DNA of 64,000 bases from Citrobacter sp. RHB25-C09 (GTDB lineage: Bacteria; Pseudomonadota; Gammaproteobacteria; Enterobacterales; Enterobacteriaceae). Position numbers and translations under genes: made by a program. The notes under the pieces are model-generated. The model worked only from the letters and a program-made list of their open reading frames with translations, was not told the origin of the DNA and did no database searches. How positions within the stretch are numbered: position 1 is the first letter of the stretch; each line of letters starts with the position of its first letter. Shown one piece after another: positions 9,792 through 18,319 of the stretch. Where the stretch lies: positions 2,852,001-2,916,000 of the forward strand of contig NZ_CP057483.1 in NCBI RefSeq assembly GCF_013836145.1. Direction: 5' to 3'.

Positions 9792-10084
9792 TTTCTTTCC
9801 CCGGAAGTACAAGCACTTCACAATTTATTTACATCAATATTAACACATCATTGACAACCCGTCCTTAAACAGATTAACAATGTGCGTCCCTGCCCCGCGC
9901 GGTCTGTATGACCTTTGTTAAAATAATGTAATCATGCGAGACATCTATGCGGGCTATATGTACCCCTTTCTGCGATCTAACTCAACCTTTTTGAATACAA
10001 TGATGTGACTATTTACATAAATCGATTTTACATAATGTAAACATACGTCGGGGAATTGATAGGCTGGTCGTTGATGTATATCAA
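9792..10084. other. Leader region between bcr and yejG
   Basis: About 290 bp of AT-rich DNA upstream of yejG, with no gene. It contains a 15-bp palindrome (TTTACATAATGTAAA, near 10028-10042) and a perfect FNR-type box at 10071-10084, listed separately. Confidence 0.5.
10071..10084. promoter_or_regulatory. Perfect FNR-type palindrome
   Basis: TTGAT-GTAT-ATCAA matches the FNR consensus exactly. It lies about 280 bp upstream of yejG and just past the bcr terminator. Whether it controls anything cannot be judged from sequence; CRP-like proteins can bind similar sites. Confidence 0.45.
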
Positions 10085-10107
10085 CAAAGGAAGCCGAGCG
10101 GCTTCCA
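10085..10107 (-). terminator. Terminator of bcr
   Basis: On the minus strand GGAAGCC, loop GCTC, GGCTTCC is followed by TTTGTTG, 15 bp after the bcr stop codon. Confidence 0.75.
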
Positions 10108-10121
10108 GGTTGTGTATTTGA

Positions 10122-11312
10122 TCACCGTTTTTTCGGACGGCTTGCATAGAGATAAAATAAAATCGAACATGTCGCACAAAAAGCAATCGACCAGATCATG
10201 GGCCAGGCCGAGTTAAACGTCGCTAACGAGAGCAGCGCCCCCACTATCGCGCCAATGCCAAAACGGAATGTACCCGCCAGCGACGAAGCGGTTCCTGCCA
10301 TATGGGGGAACTCGTCTAGAATGACCGCCATTGCATTGGATGAGATCATCGAGACGCAGCCGACAAACACAGCAACGCCAAGCACCAGAGCCCAAAATCC
10401 CACGCCGAATACCGCGCTGAGTACCATCCATATCGCCATAACGAACTGGATCCACAGGCCGGTGCGGAACATTCTCAGCGCGCCAATGCGCCGCACAAAG
10501 CGGCTGTTGATAATCGTCATGATGAATAGAAAGACGATATTCAGAGCGAAGTAGTAGCCAAAATGCTGCGGTGAAACGTGGTTGATCTCGATATATACGA
10601 AGGGACCCGCACTCAGAAACGAGAACATCCCGGCAAAGCTAAAACCACTCGCCAGCATATAGCTGAGCACCCGCTTATGGCGAAACAGCGAGGCAAAGTT
10701 ACCGATGGTGGTGCGAATGTGAAATGGCTGTCGCTTCTCTACAGGCAGCGTTTCTTTAATGAGCATCGCGATCATCACCGACGCCAGAATCGCCGCCAGT
10801 GCGAGGATCCAGAAAATATAGTGCCAGCTCAGCCACACCAGCACCCAGCCGCCGACGATGGGCGCCATCAGCGGCGCGATAGTGGTAACCAGCATGACAA
10901 AGGACATCATGCGGGAGAACTCTTCCTTCGGGTAGATATCGCGCATTAACGCATTTATCACGACGCTGGCCGCCGCCGCCGCGAGCCCGTGAAAGAAGCG
11001 CATCACGATCAGTTGATCAATGGTTTGTGCCAGCGCACAGGCCACCGCCGCAGCAGCAAATATCAGCGTTCCGCCGAGGATGACAGGCTTACGCCCGAGG
11101 CTGTCCGCCATTGGCCCATAGAGTAACTGCCCGACGGCAAAACCCAGAATATAAGTACTGAGCGTCATCTGCGCACTGCCTGCCGGCACACCAAACTGAT
11201 CGGAGATCACCGGTAGCGCCGGCAGATACATATCGATCGACAGCGGCATCAGCATGGCCAACAGGCCGAGAATAAAGACAATGGCAAAAGATGAGTGCTG
11301 CCGGGTGGTCAC
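10122..11312 (-). CDS. bcr: Multidrug efflux MFS transporter Bcr
   Basis: A 396-residue inner-membrane protein with twelve predicted helices, in the drug:H+ antiporter-1 family. Family signatures are visible: SIDMYLPALP in helix 1, a GPMADSLGRKP loop (MFS motif A) near residue 73, and a G-rich helix 5 with LMAPIVGGW. It exports bicyclomycin, sulfonamides and small metabolites such as cysteine in E. coli. The length is the same as in E. coli and the gene follows rsuA in the same direction, 30 bp apart. Confidence 0.93.
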   Translation of the reverse strand: MTTRQHSSFAIVFILGLLAMLMPLSIDMYLPALPVISDQFGVPAGSAQMTLSTYILGFAVGQLLYGPMADSLGRKPVILGGTLIFAAAAVACALAQTIDQLIVMRFFHGLAAAAASVVINALMRDIYPKEEFSRMMSFVMLVTTIAPLMAPIVGGWVLVWLSWHYIFWILALAAILASVMIAMLIKETLPVEKRQPFHIRTTIGNFASLFRHKRVLSYMLASGFSFAGMFSFLSAGPFVYIEINHVSPQHFGYYFALNIVFLFIMTIINSRFVRRIGALRMFRTGLWIQFVMAIWMVLSAVFGVGFWALVLGVAVFVGCVSMISSNAMAVILDEFPHMAGTASSLAGTFRFGIGAIVGALLSLATFNSAWPMIWSIAFCATCSILFYLYASRPKKR

Positions 11313-11342
11313 AAATAAGCTCCTGAATTTAGCCAGCCAGTT

Positions 11343-12038
11343 TTAACTTACGCTGGCAATTTCTTCTTCGGTCAGTGGGCGGTATTCACCCGGATCGAGA
11401 TCCACATCCAGCGTAATACCGCCGATGCGTTCACGGTGCAGTTCCACTACATGGTTCCCTACCGCCGCGAACATACGCTTCACCTGGTGATAGCGCCCTT
11501 CGCTAATAGTCAGACGCACCTGATTGGGCGTGATCACTTCCAGCACCGCCGGCCTGGTGAGATCTTTCTCGTTATGCAGCTGTACGCCTTTGGCGAACTG
11601 TGCAGCGGTGTCATCCGCAACCGGAGACTCCAGCGTAACCAGATAGGTTTTTTCACAATGATGGCGCGGCGAGGTGATCCGATGCGACCACTGACCGTCG
11701 TCGGTCATCAGAACCAGACCGGTAGTGTCGATATCCAGACGCCCCGCAGCGTGTAACTTATGGGCGACAGGCTCATCAAGAAAATAGAGCACCGTAGGGT
11801 GATCGGGATCGTCCGTTGAGCACACATAGCCCTGCGGCTTGTTAAGCATGAAGTAACGAGGACCATTTTGCTGAACCAGCGTATTACCGTCGTATTCGAC
11901 ATCGTGTTCTGGCAGCAGTTTGAACGCGGTATTTTTGACGATTTCACCATCCACGGTAACACGGCTACTGCGGATTTCACGCCCGGCAATAGCGCGGCTG
12001 ACGCCGAGTTGCTGAGCGATAAATTTATCAAGTCGCAT
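11343..12038 (-). CDS. rsuA: 16S rRNA pseudouridine-516 synthase RsuA
   Basis: A 231-residue enzyme with an N-terminal S4 RNA-binding domain (residues 1-60) and a RsuA/RluB-type pseudouridine synthase domain. The catalytic aspartate lies in the GRLDIDTTGL motif near residue 102. It isomerises U516 in the small-subunit rRNA during 30S assembly. The start at MRLDKF gives the E. coli length; the open frame upstream is discarded. Confidence 0.94.
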   Translation of the reverse strand: MRLDKFIAQQLGVSRAIAGREIRSSRVTVDGEIVKNTAFKLLPEHDVEYDGNTLVQQNGPRYFMLNKPQGYVCSTDDPDHPTVLYFLDEPVAHKLHAAGRLDIDTTGLVLMTDDGQWSHRITSPRHHCEKTYLVTLESPVADDTAAQFAKGVQLHNEKDLTRPAVLEVITPNQVRLTISEGRYHQVKRMFAAVGNHVVELHRERIGGITLDVDLDPGEYRPLTEEEIASVS

Positions 12039-12189
12039 GAGATTGAATTTGCCTGTAAAAATACGGGAATCGGGCAGCATGCCCGAAAAGTGGAGCCATT
12101 ATCTGCCCAGTATAGCGGGCTAACAACATCCCTCAAGGGAAAACGATTCGTGGCATACTATACCCGAGTTCGTTATGCATTGTGAGATC

Positions 12190-13950
12190 ATGATTTTTAC
12201 ACTACGCCCTTACCAGCAAGAAGCCGTGGACGCCACGCTTAACCATTTTCGTCACCACCGCACGCCTGCGGTGATTGTCCTGCCCACCGGGGCCGGAAAA
12301 AGTCTGGTGATTGCCGAACTGGCGCGCGTCGCCAGGGGGCGCGTGCTGGTACTGGCGCATGTTAAAGAGCTGGTTGCACAGAACCATGCGAAATACTGCG
12401 CACTCGGACTGGGGGCTGATATTTTCGCCGCCGGGCTCAAGCGTAAAGAAAGCCACGGAAAAGTGGTGTTTGGCAGCGTTCAGTCCGTGGCGCGCAATCT
12501 GGACGCCTTTCAAAGCGAGTTCTCACTGCTGATTGTCGATGAATGCCATCGCATCGGCGATGACGAGGAAAGCCAGTATCAGCAAATCCTCAACCACCTG
12601 AGCAGTGTTAATCCGCAGATCCGTCTGCTGGGGCTGACCGCGACCCCGTTTCGTCTGGGGAAGGGCTGGATTTATCATTTCCACTATCACGGAATGGTAC
12701 GCGGAGACGAAAAGGCGCTCTTTCGCGACTGTATTTATGAGTTACCGTTGCGCTATATGATTAAACACGGCTACCTCACGCCGCCGGAGCGTCTCGACAT
12801 GCCTGTCGTGCAGTACGACTTCAGCCGTTTGCAGGCGCAGAGCAACGGTCTGTTCAGCGAAGCCGATCTAAACCGGGAGCTAAAAAAACAGCAGCGCGTT
12901 ACGCCGCACATCATTAGCCAGATTGTGGAATTCGCCCAGAGCCGCAAAGGGGTGATGATTTTCGCCGCGACGGTTGAACACGCCAGGGAAATTGTTGGGC
13001 TGCTGCCCGCCGACGATGCCGCGCTGATTACCGGCGATACGCCCGGCGCTGAACGCGACGATCTGATCGAGGCCTTTAAAGCACAGCGCTTTCGCTATCT
13101 GGTCAACGTTTCCGTCTTAACCACCGGCTTTGACGCCCCGCACGTTGATCTCATTGCCATTTTGCGCCCCACCGAATCGGTCAGCCTGTACCAACAAATT
13201 GTTGGACGCGGTCTGCGTCTTGCGCCGGGGAAGACCGACTGCCTGATCCTGGATTACGCGGGCAACCCGCACGATCTTTTTTCACCAGAAGTGGGAAGTC
13301 CGAAAGGCAAAAGTGACAACGTGCCCGTCCAGGTATTCTGCCCTTCCTGTGGCTTCGCCAACACCTTCTGGGGCAAAACCACCGCAGACGGCACGCTCAT
13401 TGAGCATTTTGGCCGCCGCTGCCAGGGCTGGTTTGAAGATGATGACGGGCACCGCGAACAGTGCGACTTTCGCTTTCGCTTTAAAAACTGTCCGCAGTGT
13501 AACGCCGAGAACGACATTGCCGCTCGCCGCTGCCGCGAGTGTGACACCATTCTGGTCGATCCTGACGACATGCTGAAAGCAGCGCTGAAGTTGAAAGACG
13601 CACTGGTGCTCCGCTGTAGCGGCATGACGATGCAGCACGGCCATGATGAGAAAGGCGAGTGGCTGAAAATTACCTATTACGACGAAGACGGGGCGGACGT
13701 TAGCGAGCGCTTCCGTTTACAAACGCCCGCTCAGCGCACCGCGTTTGAACAGCTGTTTATTCGCCCGCATACCCGCACACCGGGTGTACCGCTTCGCTGG
13801 ATTACGGCGGCGGATATCCTTGCGCAAGAGCCGCTGTTACGCCACCCGGATTTTGTTGTCGCCCGCATGAAAGGCCAGTACTGGCAGGTGCGCGAGAAAG
13901 TTTTTGACTACGAAGGGCGTTTCCGCCGGGCACATGAATTACGCGGATAA
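12190..13950 (+). CDS. radD: DNA repair helicase RadD (YejH)
   Basis: A 586-residue superfamily 2 helicase. Visible motifs: Q-motif region RPYQQEAV, Walker A PTGAGKS (near residue 35), DECH box, TATPF, and a motif VI QQIVGRGLR. A C-terminal zinc-binding region contains four CxxC pairs between about residues 385 and 465. RadD is an RecA accessory ATPase involved in double-strand-break repair and strand exchange. The ATG at 12190 gives the E. coli length; a second ATG 15 bp upstream is unlikely. Confidence 0.93.
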   Translation: MIFTLRPYQQEAVDATLNHFRHHRTPAVIVLPTGAGKSLVIAELARVARGRVLVLAHVKELVAQNHAKYCALGLGADIFAAGLKRKESHGKVVFGSVQSVARNLDAFQSEFSLLIVDECHRIGDDEESQYQQILNHLSSVNPQIRLLGLTATPFRLGKGWIYHFHYHGMVRGDEKALFRDCIYELPLRYMIKHGYLTPPERLDMPVVQYDFSRLQAQSNGLFSEADLNRELKKQQRVTPHIISQIVEFAQSRKGVMIFAATVEHAREIVGLLPADDAALITGDTPGAERDDLIEAFKAQRFRYLVNVSVLTTGFDAPHVDLIAILRPTESVSLYQQIVGRGLRLAPGKTDCLILDYAGNPHDLFSPEVGSPKGKSDNVPVQVFCPSCGFANTFWGKTTADGTLIEHFGRRCQGWFEDDDGHREQCDFRFRFKNCPQCNAENDIAARRCRECDTILVDPDDMLKAALKLKDALVLRCSGMTMQHGHDEKGEWLKITYYDEDGADVSERFRLQTPAQRTAFEQLFIRPHTRTPGVPLRWITAADILAQEPLLRHPDFVVARMKGQYWQVREKVFDYEGRFRRAHELRG

Positions 13951-13962
13951 TCGTACTTTTGA

Positions 13963-13991
13963 TTGATGTGACGGGCGTTTGAGTATAGAAT
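13963..13991 (+). promoter_or_regulatory. Likely rplY promoter
   Basis: A TTGATG -35 element (13963) is separated by 17 bp from a TAGAAT -10 element (13986), leaving a leader of about 75 bases before rplY. Confidence 0.5.
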
Positions 13992-14074
13992 CTCGCCCGC
14001 TTTTGCATACGCAAAGCAGATCACTTACCTGTTGCTGGGTCGCCTGTAGCAGGAATTATAAAAGAGAGATTTAA

Positions 14075-14359
14075 ATGTTTACTATCAACGCTGAAGTACG
14101 TAAAGAGCAGGGTAAGGGTGCGAGCCGCCGCCTGCGTGCCGCTAACAAGTTCCCGGCAATCATCTACGGTGGCAAAGAAGCCCCGATTGCTATCGAACTG
14201 GATCACGACCTGATCATGAACATGCAAGCTAAAGAAGGTTTCTATAGCGAAGTTCTGACTATCGTTGTTGACGGTAAAGAAGTAAAAGTTAAAGCTCAGG
14301 CTGTACAGCGTCACGCGTTCAAGCCGAAGCTGACTCACATCGACTTCGTTCGCGCGTAA
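14075..14359 (+). CDS. rplY: 50S ribosomal protein L25
   Basis: A 94-residue protein of the short L25 type, lacking the C-terminal CTC domain. It binds 5S rRNA in the large subunit. The start is preceded by AAGAGAG. The codon usage is strongly biased, as expected for a ribosomal protein. It stands alone, with its own promoter and terminator; in E. coli L25 represses its own synthesis through the mRNA leader. Confidence 0.96.
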   Translation: MFTINAEVRKEQGKGASRRLRAANKFPAIIYGGKEAPIAIELDHDLIMNMQAKEGFYSEVLTIVVDGKEVKVKAQAVQRHAFKPKLTHIDFVRA

Positions 14360-14374
14360 TCGCCAACACGTCGA

Positions 14375-14402
14375 AAAAAAACCCGCTTCGGCGGGTTTTT
14401 TT
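14375..14402 (+). terminator. Terminator of rplY
   Basis: ACCCGC-TTCG-GCGGGT with A-tract before and seven T residues after, 15 bp past the rplY stop; it may also serve the convergent yejK. Confidence 0.93.
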
Positions 14403-14415
14403 ATGGTCTGACAAG

Positions 14416-14441
14416 GCTGCCTGATCAGCGTAGCGCCATCA
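14416..14441. repeat. Single REP-like palindrome
   Basis: An imperfect palindrome beginning GCCTGAT and ending ATCAGGC, with the GCGTAGCGCC core typical of enterobacterial REP units, in the gap between convergent rplY and yejK. Confidence 0.6.
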
Positions 14442-14453
14442 GGCTTTATTCTC

Positions 14454-15461
14454 TTACTTCCCGCCCGAAGTGCGACGCTGCAACTGATCGCGCAGATTCG
14501 GCGGCGTACCCTTAATGGTTAACGTATCGGTGGCCGGGTCCCAGAAAATACGTTCGCCTAACAGCATCGCATCGAAGTTAATGGTTAACCCTCCGCCGCT
14601 TCCGGCATATTTGGTTAACTGCCTCAGCGTGCTGCGATCGGCCGGGAAACTCTCTTCCAGCTCGTAACCCTTCTCGGCGGTAAATTCGCTAAAACTCACT
14701 TCACTGACGCCGGAAAGCTCTTTGGACAACGACTCCAGTTCGATCTCTTCGCCAGCCTGCAACTGCTCGTTGCAGTAGCTGTATACCTGCTGGCGGACGT
14801 TCTGGCGCTCTGCTTTATCGAGCTGCGCCTCAGCGGTAAAGTCATCGACGGCCTGCAACAGCCCTCGGTTTTGCGCTTTAGCGTTCAGGCCTTCGCTGGC
14901 CCCCAGGAAATCCATAAAGAAATCGGCGACTTTGCGCCCTACCCGCCCTTTCAGGAAGGTCAGATAGCGGGTGGACTCCGGGTTGGTTTCCCACTCGGTC
15001 AGGTCGATACGCGCCACAATATCCGCATGATTGATATCCAGATAGTGTGTCGGGTTGATATCCAGGTTTTCGTTGACGCGCATGCTGCTCAGGTTGTTGA
15101 GCACCGTCACCATCAAATATTCTACCGCCAGATAACGGTAGTGGCAGAAGAGCACAATGCCGCCTTCGGCAAAGGGATATTTCGCCAGCTCGTCACGCAG
15201 ACGACCGGTCGCCGCCCGACTAAAGGCCAGAAAATCCTCTTCCCCCTGACGCTGCAAGCGCAGCGCCTGCGCCAGCTCACTCTCTTCGTTGAACAGGCCA
15301 TAGGCTTTATTTTTCGCGCTGTAGACGCGATGTAGTTCAGCCATCATATCGACAACGGTATTTGTGGGTTCCAGCAATGAATCGCGCAACACCAGCTCAA
15401 GATTTTGCTCATCGCGCTTGATAAGCTGATGCAGGGCAATCTGGTTGATATCCAGACTCAT
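14454..15461 (-). CDS. yejK: Nucleoid-associated protein YejK (NdpA)
   Basis: A 335-residue protein of the NdpA/37-kDa nucleoid-associated family, the same length as in E. coli. It begins MSLDINQIALHQL and has the conserved central region around HYLDINHAD. It is found bound to the nucleoid; its exact role is not settled. It is divergent from yejL, leaving a 180-bp shared promoter region. Confidence 0.93.
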   Translation of the reverse strand: MSLDINQIALHQLIKRDEQNLELVLRDSLLEPTNTVVDMMAELHRVYSAKNKAYGLFNEESELAQALRLQRQGEEDFLAFSRAATGRLRDELAKYPFAEGGIVLFCHYRYLAVEYLMVTVLNNLSSMRVNENLDINPTHYLDINHADIVARIDLTEWETNPESTRYLTFLKGRVGRKVADFFMDFLGASEGLNAKAQNRGLLQAVDDFTAEAQLDKAERQNVRQQVYSYCNEQLQAGEEIELESLSKELSGVSEVSFSEFTAEKGYELEESFPADRSTLRQLTKYAGSGGGLTINFDAMLLGERIFWDPATDTLTIKGTPPNLRDQLQRRTSGGK

Positions 15462-15641
15462 GATAAACTCTCCTTAAAGACCGGGCGGTATTCAACCACC
15501 ACCCGCGAAGCGACGCAACAGAAGTTACACCGCCGTTTTGCTTATGACCTGTAACGCGAATTATTTACGGATAAAAATGCGGAAAAAAAACTGCTGCTAC
15601 GGTAATATATTGCCCTTTCATGAATAAACTGATGTCGATTT

Positions 15642-15869
15642 ATGCCACAAGTCTCCCGCTATAGTGATGAAACCGTTGAACAACTGCTCACCGAGATGCT
15701 CAACGTACTGGAAAAACATAAGGCTCCGACTGATCTTTCCCTGATGGTACTGGGCAATATGGTCACTAACCTTATCAACACCAGCATTGCCCCGGCCCAG
15801 CGCCAGGCGATTGCAAACTCTTTTGCTCGCGCATTGCAGTCCTCGGTTAACGACGACAAAGCGCATTAA
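15642..15869 (+). CDS. yejL: YejL family protein
   Basis: A 75-residue protein, same length as E. coli YejL, of the UPF0352 family; a small helical protein of unknown function. It starts MPQVSRYSDE and lies 31 bp upstream of yejM in the same direction, so the two are probably cotranscribed. Confidence 0.92.
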   Translation: MPQVSRYSDETVEQLLTEMLNVLEKHKAPTDLSLMVLGNMVTNLINTSIAPAQRQAIANSFARALQSSVNDDKAH

Positions 15870-15900
15870 CAGCCGATTTCGGGGAAACGAACGACTCGTT

Positions 15901-17661
15901 ATGGTAACTCATCGTCAGCGCTACCGTGAAAAAGTCTCCCAGATGGTTAGTTGGGGACATTGGTTTGCACTGTTCAACATTCTGCTGGCCATTGTGCTCG
16001 GCAGCCGTTACCTGTTTGTCGCCGACTGGCCGACAACGCTGACCGGTCGCGTTTACTCCTATCTGAGCATTGTCGGGCATTTCAGCTTTCTGGTGTTTGC
16101 GACCTATCTGCTGATTTTGTTCCCGCTGACGTTTATCGTCATGTCCCAGCGACTGATGCGTTTCCTGTCCGCCATTCTGGCGACGGCGGGAATGACGCTG
16201 TTGCTGATCGACAGCGAAGTCTTTACCCGCTTCCATTTGCATCTCAATCCTATCGTCTGGGAACTGGTCATTAACCCGGACCAGAACGAAATGGCGCGTG
16301 ACTGGCAACTGATGTTTATCAGCGTGCCGGTTATCCTGCTGATTGAAATGCTTTTTGCCACCTGGAGCTGGCAAAAGCTGCGTAGCCTCACGCGTCGCCG
16401 CCATTTTGCCAAGCCGCTGGCGGCCTTCTTCTTTGTCTCGTTTATCGCCACGCATGTGATTTACATTTGGGCAGACGCCAATTTCTATCGCCCGATCACC
16501 ATGCAACGCGCCAACCTGCCGCTCTCTTACCCGATGACGGCACGCCGTTTTCTCGAAAAACACGGTCTGCTGGATGCGCAGGAGTATCAGCGTCGTCTGG
16601 TTGAACAAGGCAATCCGGAGGCGGTTTCTGTTCAGTATCCGCTTAGCAGCCTGCGCTACCGTGATATGGGTACCGGGCAAAACGTGCTGCTGATTACCGT
16701 GGATGGACTGAACTATTCACGCTATGAAAAACAAATGCCCGCCCTCGCCGGATTTGCGCAGCAAAACACCGCCTTCACAAACCATATGAGTTCTGGCAAT
16801 ACCACCGATAACGGTATTTTTGGCCTGTTCTACGGCGTGTCGCCGAGCTATATGGACGGTATTCTCTCCACCAGAACGCCTGCGGCCCTGATTTCCGCGC
16901 TGAACCAGCAAGGCTATCAGTTGGGGCTGTTCTCGTCCGATGGCTTTACCAGTCCGCTGTATCGTCAGGCACTGTTGTCAGACTTCTCCATGCCAAACGT
17001 GCAAACGCAGTCGGACGAGCAGACCGCCAGCCAGTGGATTAACTGGTTAGGGCGTTACGCGCAGGAAGATAACCGCTGGTTCTCATGGGTTTCGTTTAAC
17101 GGCACCAATCTCGACGACAGTATCCAGAAGAACTTCTCCCGCCGCTACGCGCGTGCCGCCGGTGACGTTGACGATCAGATTAACCGCGTACTCGGCGCGT
17201 TACGCGAGTCCGGTAAGCTCGACAACACCGTGGTGATTATCACTGCAGGGCGCGGTATCCCGTTAAGCGATGAAGAGAAAAACTTCGACTGGTCCCGCGG
17301 ACACTTACAGGTTCCATTAATCATCCACTGGCCGGGAACGCCAGCACAGCAGATTAACAGCCTGACCGACCATACTGACGTGATGACCACGCTAATGCAG
17401 CGATTGCTACATGTCAGCACGCCTGCAAACGAGTATTCGCAGGGGCAGGATCTGTTCAACGCGACGCGTCGCCACTACTGGGTAACGGCTGCGGATGGCA
17501 ACACGCTGGCGATCACGACCCCGGAAATGACGCTGGTGTTAAACAGCAATGGTAAATATCAGACATATGATTTACGCGGCGAGAAGATTAAAGATCAGAA
17601 ACCGCAACTGAGTTTGCTGTTGCAGGTCCTGACCGATGAGAAACGTTTTATTGCTAACTGA
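15901..17661 (+). CDS. yejM: Inner-membrane LPS regulator YejM (PbgA/LapC)
   Basis: A 586-residue inner-membrane protein with five N-terminal helices (about residues 20-190) and a periplasmic domain of the alkaline phosphatase/sulfatase fold (about residues 245-586). It senses periplasmic lipid A and, through LapB, controls FtsH-dependent breakdown of LpxC, so setting the rate of LPS synthesis. The ATG at 15901 matches the E. coli N-terminus MVTHRQRYR; an upstream extension overlaps yejL. The stop codon lies in a 9-bp inverted repeat (GCTAACTGA / TCAGTTAGC, 17653-17681). Confidence 0.95.
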   Translation: MVTHRQRYREKVSQMVSWGHWFALFNILLAIVLGSRYLFVADWPTTLTGRVYSYLSIVGHFSFLVFATYLLILFPLTFIVMSQRLMRFLSAILATAGMTLLLIDSEVFTRFHLHLNPIVWELVINPDQNEMARDWQLMFISVPVILLIEMLFATWSWQKLRSLTRRRHFAKPLAAFFFVSFIATHVIYIWADANFYRPITMQRANLPLSYPMTARRFLEKHGLLDAQEYQRRLVEQGNPEAVSVQYPLSSLRYRDMGTGQNVLLITVDGLNYSRYEKQMPALAGFAQQNTAFTNHMSSGNTTDNGIFGLFYGVSPSYMDGILSTRTPAALISALNQQGYQLGLFSSDGFTSPLYRQALLSDFSMPNVQTQSDEQTASQWINWLGRYAQEDNRWFSWVSFNGTNLDDSIQKNFSRRYARAAGDVDDQINRVLGALRESGKLDNTVVIITAGRGIPLSDEEKNFDWSRGHLQVPLIIHWPGTPAQQINSLTDHTDVMTTLMQRLLHVSTPANEYSQGQDLFNATRRHYWVTAADGNTLAITTPEMTLVLNSNGKYQTYDLRGEKIKDQKPQLSLLLQVLTDEKRFIAN

Positions 17662-17692
17662 TTTATTATTAGTCAGTTAGCAGGTCGTCCCC

Positions 17693-17720
17693 TTGCATTC
17701 GGTGTGGAAAGCGGTAGTAT
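17693..17720 (+). promoter_or_regulatory. Promoter of tRNA-Pro
   Basis: TTGCAT (-35) and TAGTAT (-10) with 16-bp spacing end 14 bp before the mature 5' end of the tRNA. Confidence 0.6.
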
Positions 17721-17734
17721 TAGCACCCACAAGT

Positions 17735-17811
17735 CGGCACGTAGCGCAGCCTGGTAGCGCACCGTCATGGGGTGTCGGGGGTCGGAGGTTCAAATCCTCT
17801 CGTGCCGACCA
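17735..17811 (+). tRNA. proL: tRNA-Pro (anticodon GGG)
   Basis: A 77-nt cloverleaf beginning CGGCACG and ending CGTGCCG-ACCA. The acceptor stem, a D-arm with GCCTGGTAGCGC, an anticodon loop reading TGGGGTG, and a T-arm with GGTTCAAATCC are all present, and CCA is encoded. It appears identical to E. coli proL. Its 3' half, from within the anticodon arm onward, is supplied by the integrated prophage but stays identical, so the tRNA is intact. Confidence 0.97.
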
Positions 17812-17815
17812 AAAT
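17764..17815 (+). repeat. attL: left copy of the 52-bp core repeat
   Basis: Identical to 56145-56196. It runs from the anticodon stem of tRNA-Pro through the CCA end plus AAAT. Everything between the two copies is the prophage. Weaker similarity continues another ~45 bp through a terminator hairpin on both sides. Confidence 0.93.
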
Positions 17816-17822
17816 ACTCCTT

Positions 17823-17852
17823 AAAAACCAGCCTTTTACGGCTGGTTTTTTT
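17823..17852 (+). terminator. Terminator after tRNA-Pro, phage-borne copy
   Basis: AACCAGCC, loop TTTTAC, GGCTGGTT and a T-tract. The right att site carries a near-identical hairpin at 56204-56233, so the phage supplies its own replacement terminator for the host tRNA gene. Confidence 0.85.
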
Positions 17853-17869
17853 ATGCCTGAAATTTGTAC

Positions 17870-17900
17870 GGGGTGAAACTGGGGTGAAATGGGGGTGAAA
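17870..17900 (+). repeat. Three tandem GGGGTGAAA motifs, likely integrase arm sites
   Basis: Exact copies of GGGGTGAAA start at 17870, 17881 and 17892, that is every 11 bp, or about one helical turn. They lie 55 bp inside attL. Short direct repeats placed like this in the P/P' arms usually bind the N-terminal domain of tyrosine integrases. A related GGGGTAAAA lies near 56018 inside attR. Confidence 0.55.
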
Positions 17901-17911
17901 CCACCGTCATA

Positions 17912-18301
17912 TTAGATGACAGGGCAGCTATCAAACTCTCCCGATCGTGCATCATTGATGATGTAAGTGATCACCCCAAATACTGGCGAAGTCACATTGT
18001 AGTCCCCCTCTGCTCCTGGTATTTCTTCTCGCCTACCGTTCTCCAGATTCACTAGGTGTGGCCTCGGGTGTGAGCGGAAGCGTTTTATCTTTAGCTCACC
18101 ATCTAACCTACAGATGAGCAGAGAGCCATCGCAAGGTATCAGGGAGCTATCTACCACTAGCAAGGCACCATTCATGATGCCTTCTCTCCAGTATGTCTGC
18201 CCTGCTCTCATGAAGTATGTAGCTGATGGATGCTCAATAAATTTCTCGTCTAGCGATATGTGGCGCTCAACGTAGTCCGCTGCCGGAGAAGGGAAGCCCA
18301 T
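17912..18301 (-). CDS. UmuD'-like protein without catalytic serine
   Basis: A 129-residue protein matching the processed form of UmuD: it begins MGFPSPAADYVE, and the GFPSP stretch is exactly where UmuD starts after RecA-stimulated cleavage. The N-terminal 24-residue arm is absent. The lysine of the catalytic dyad appears kept (LKIKRF), but the segment that should hold the serine (ASGDSM in UmuD) reads AGQTYW, so self-cleavage is unlikely. Phage P1 HumD is a known precedent for a directly encoded UmuD' homologue. There is no umuC next to it. It shares an SOS box with the divergent dinI-like gene. Possible role: partner of host UmuC in mutagenic repair. Confidence 0.75.
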   Translation of the reverse strand: MGFPSPAADYVERHISLDEKFIEHPSATYFMRAGQTYWREGIMNGALLVVDSSLIPCDGSLLICRLDGELKIKRFRSHPRPHLVNLENGRREEIPGAEGDYNVTSPVFGVITYIINDARSGEFDSCPVI

Positions 18302-18319
18302 AGTTACCTCTATCTACTA

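Noticed and set aside
15847..16680. 277-codon minus-strand frame
   Set aside because: Antisense to yejM, glutamine/arginine-rich shadow without ribosome site.
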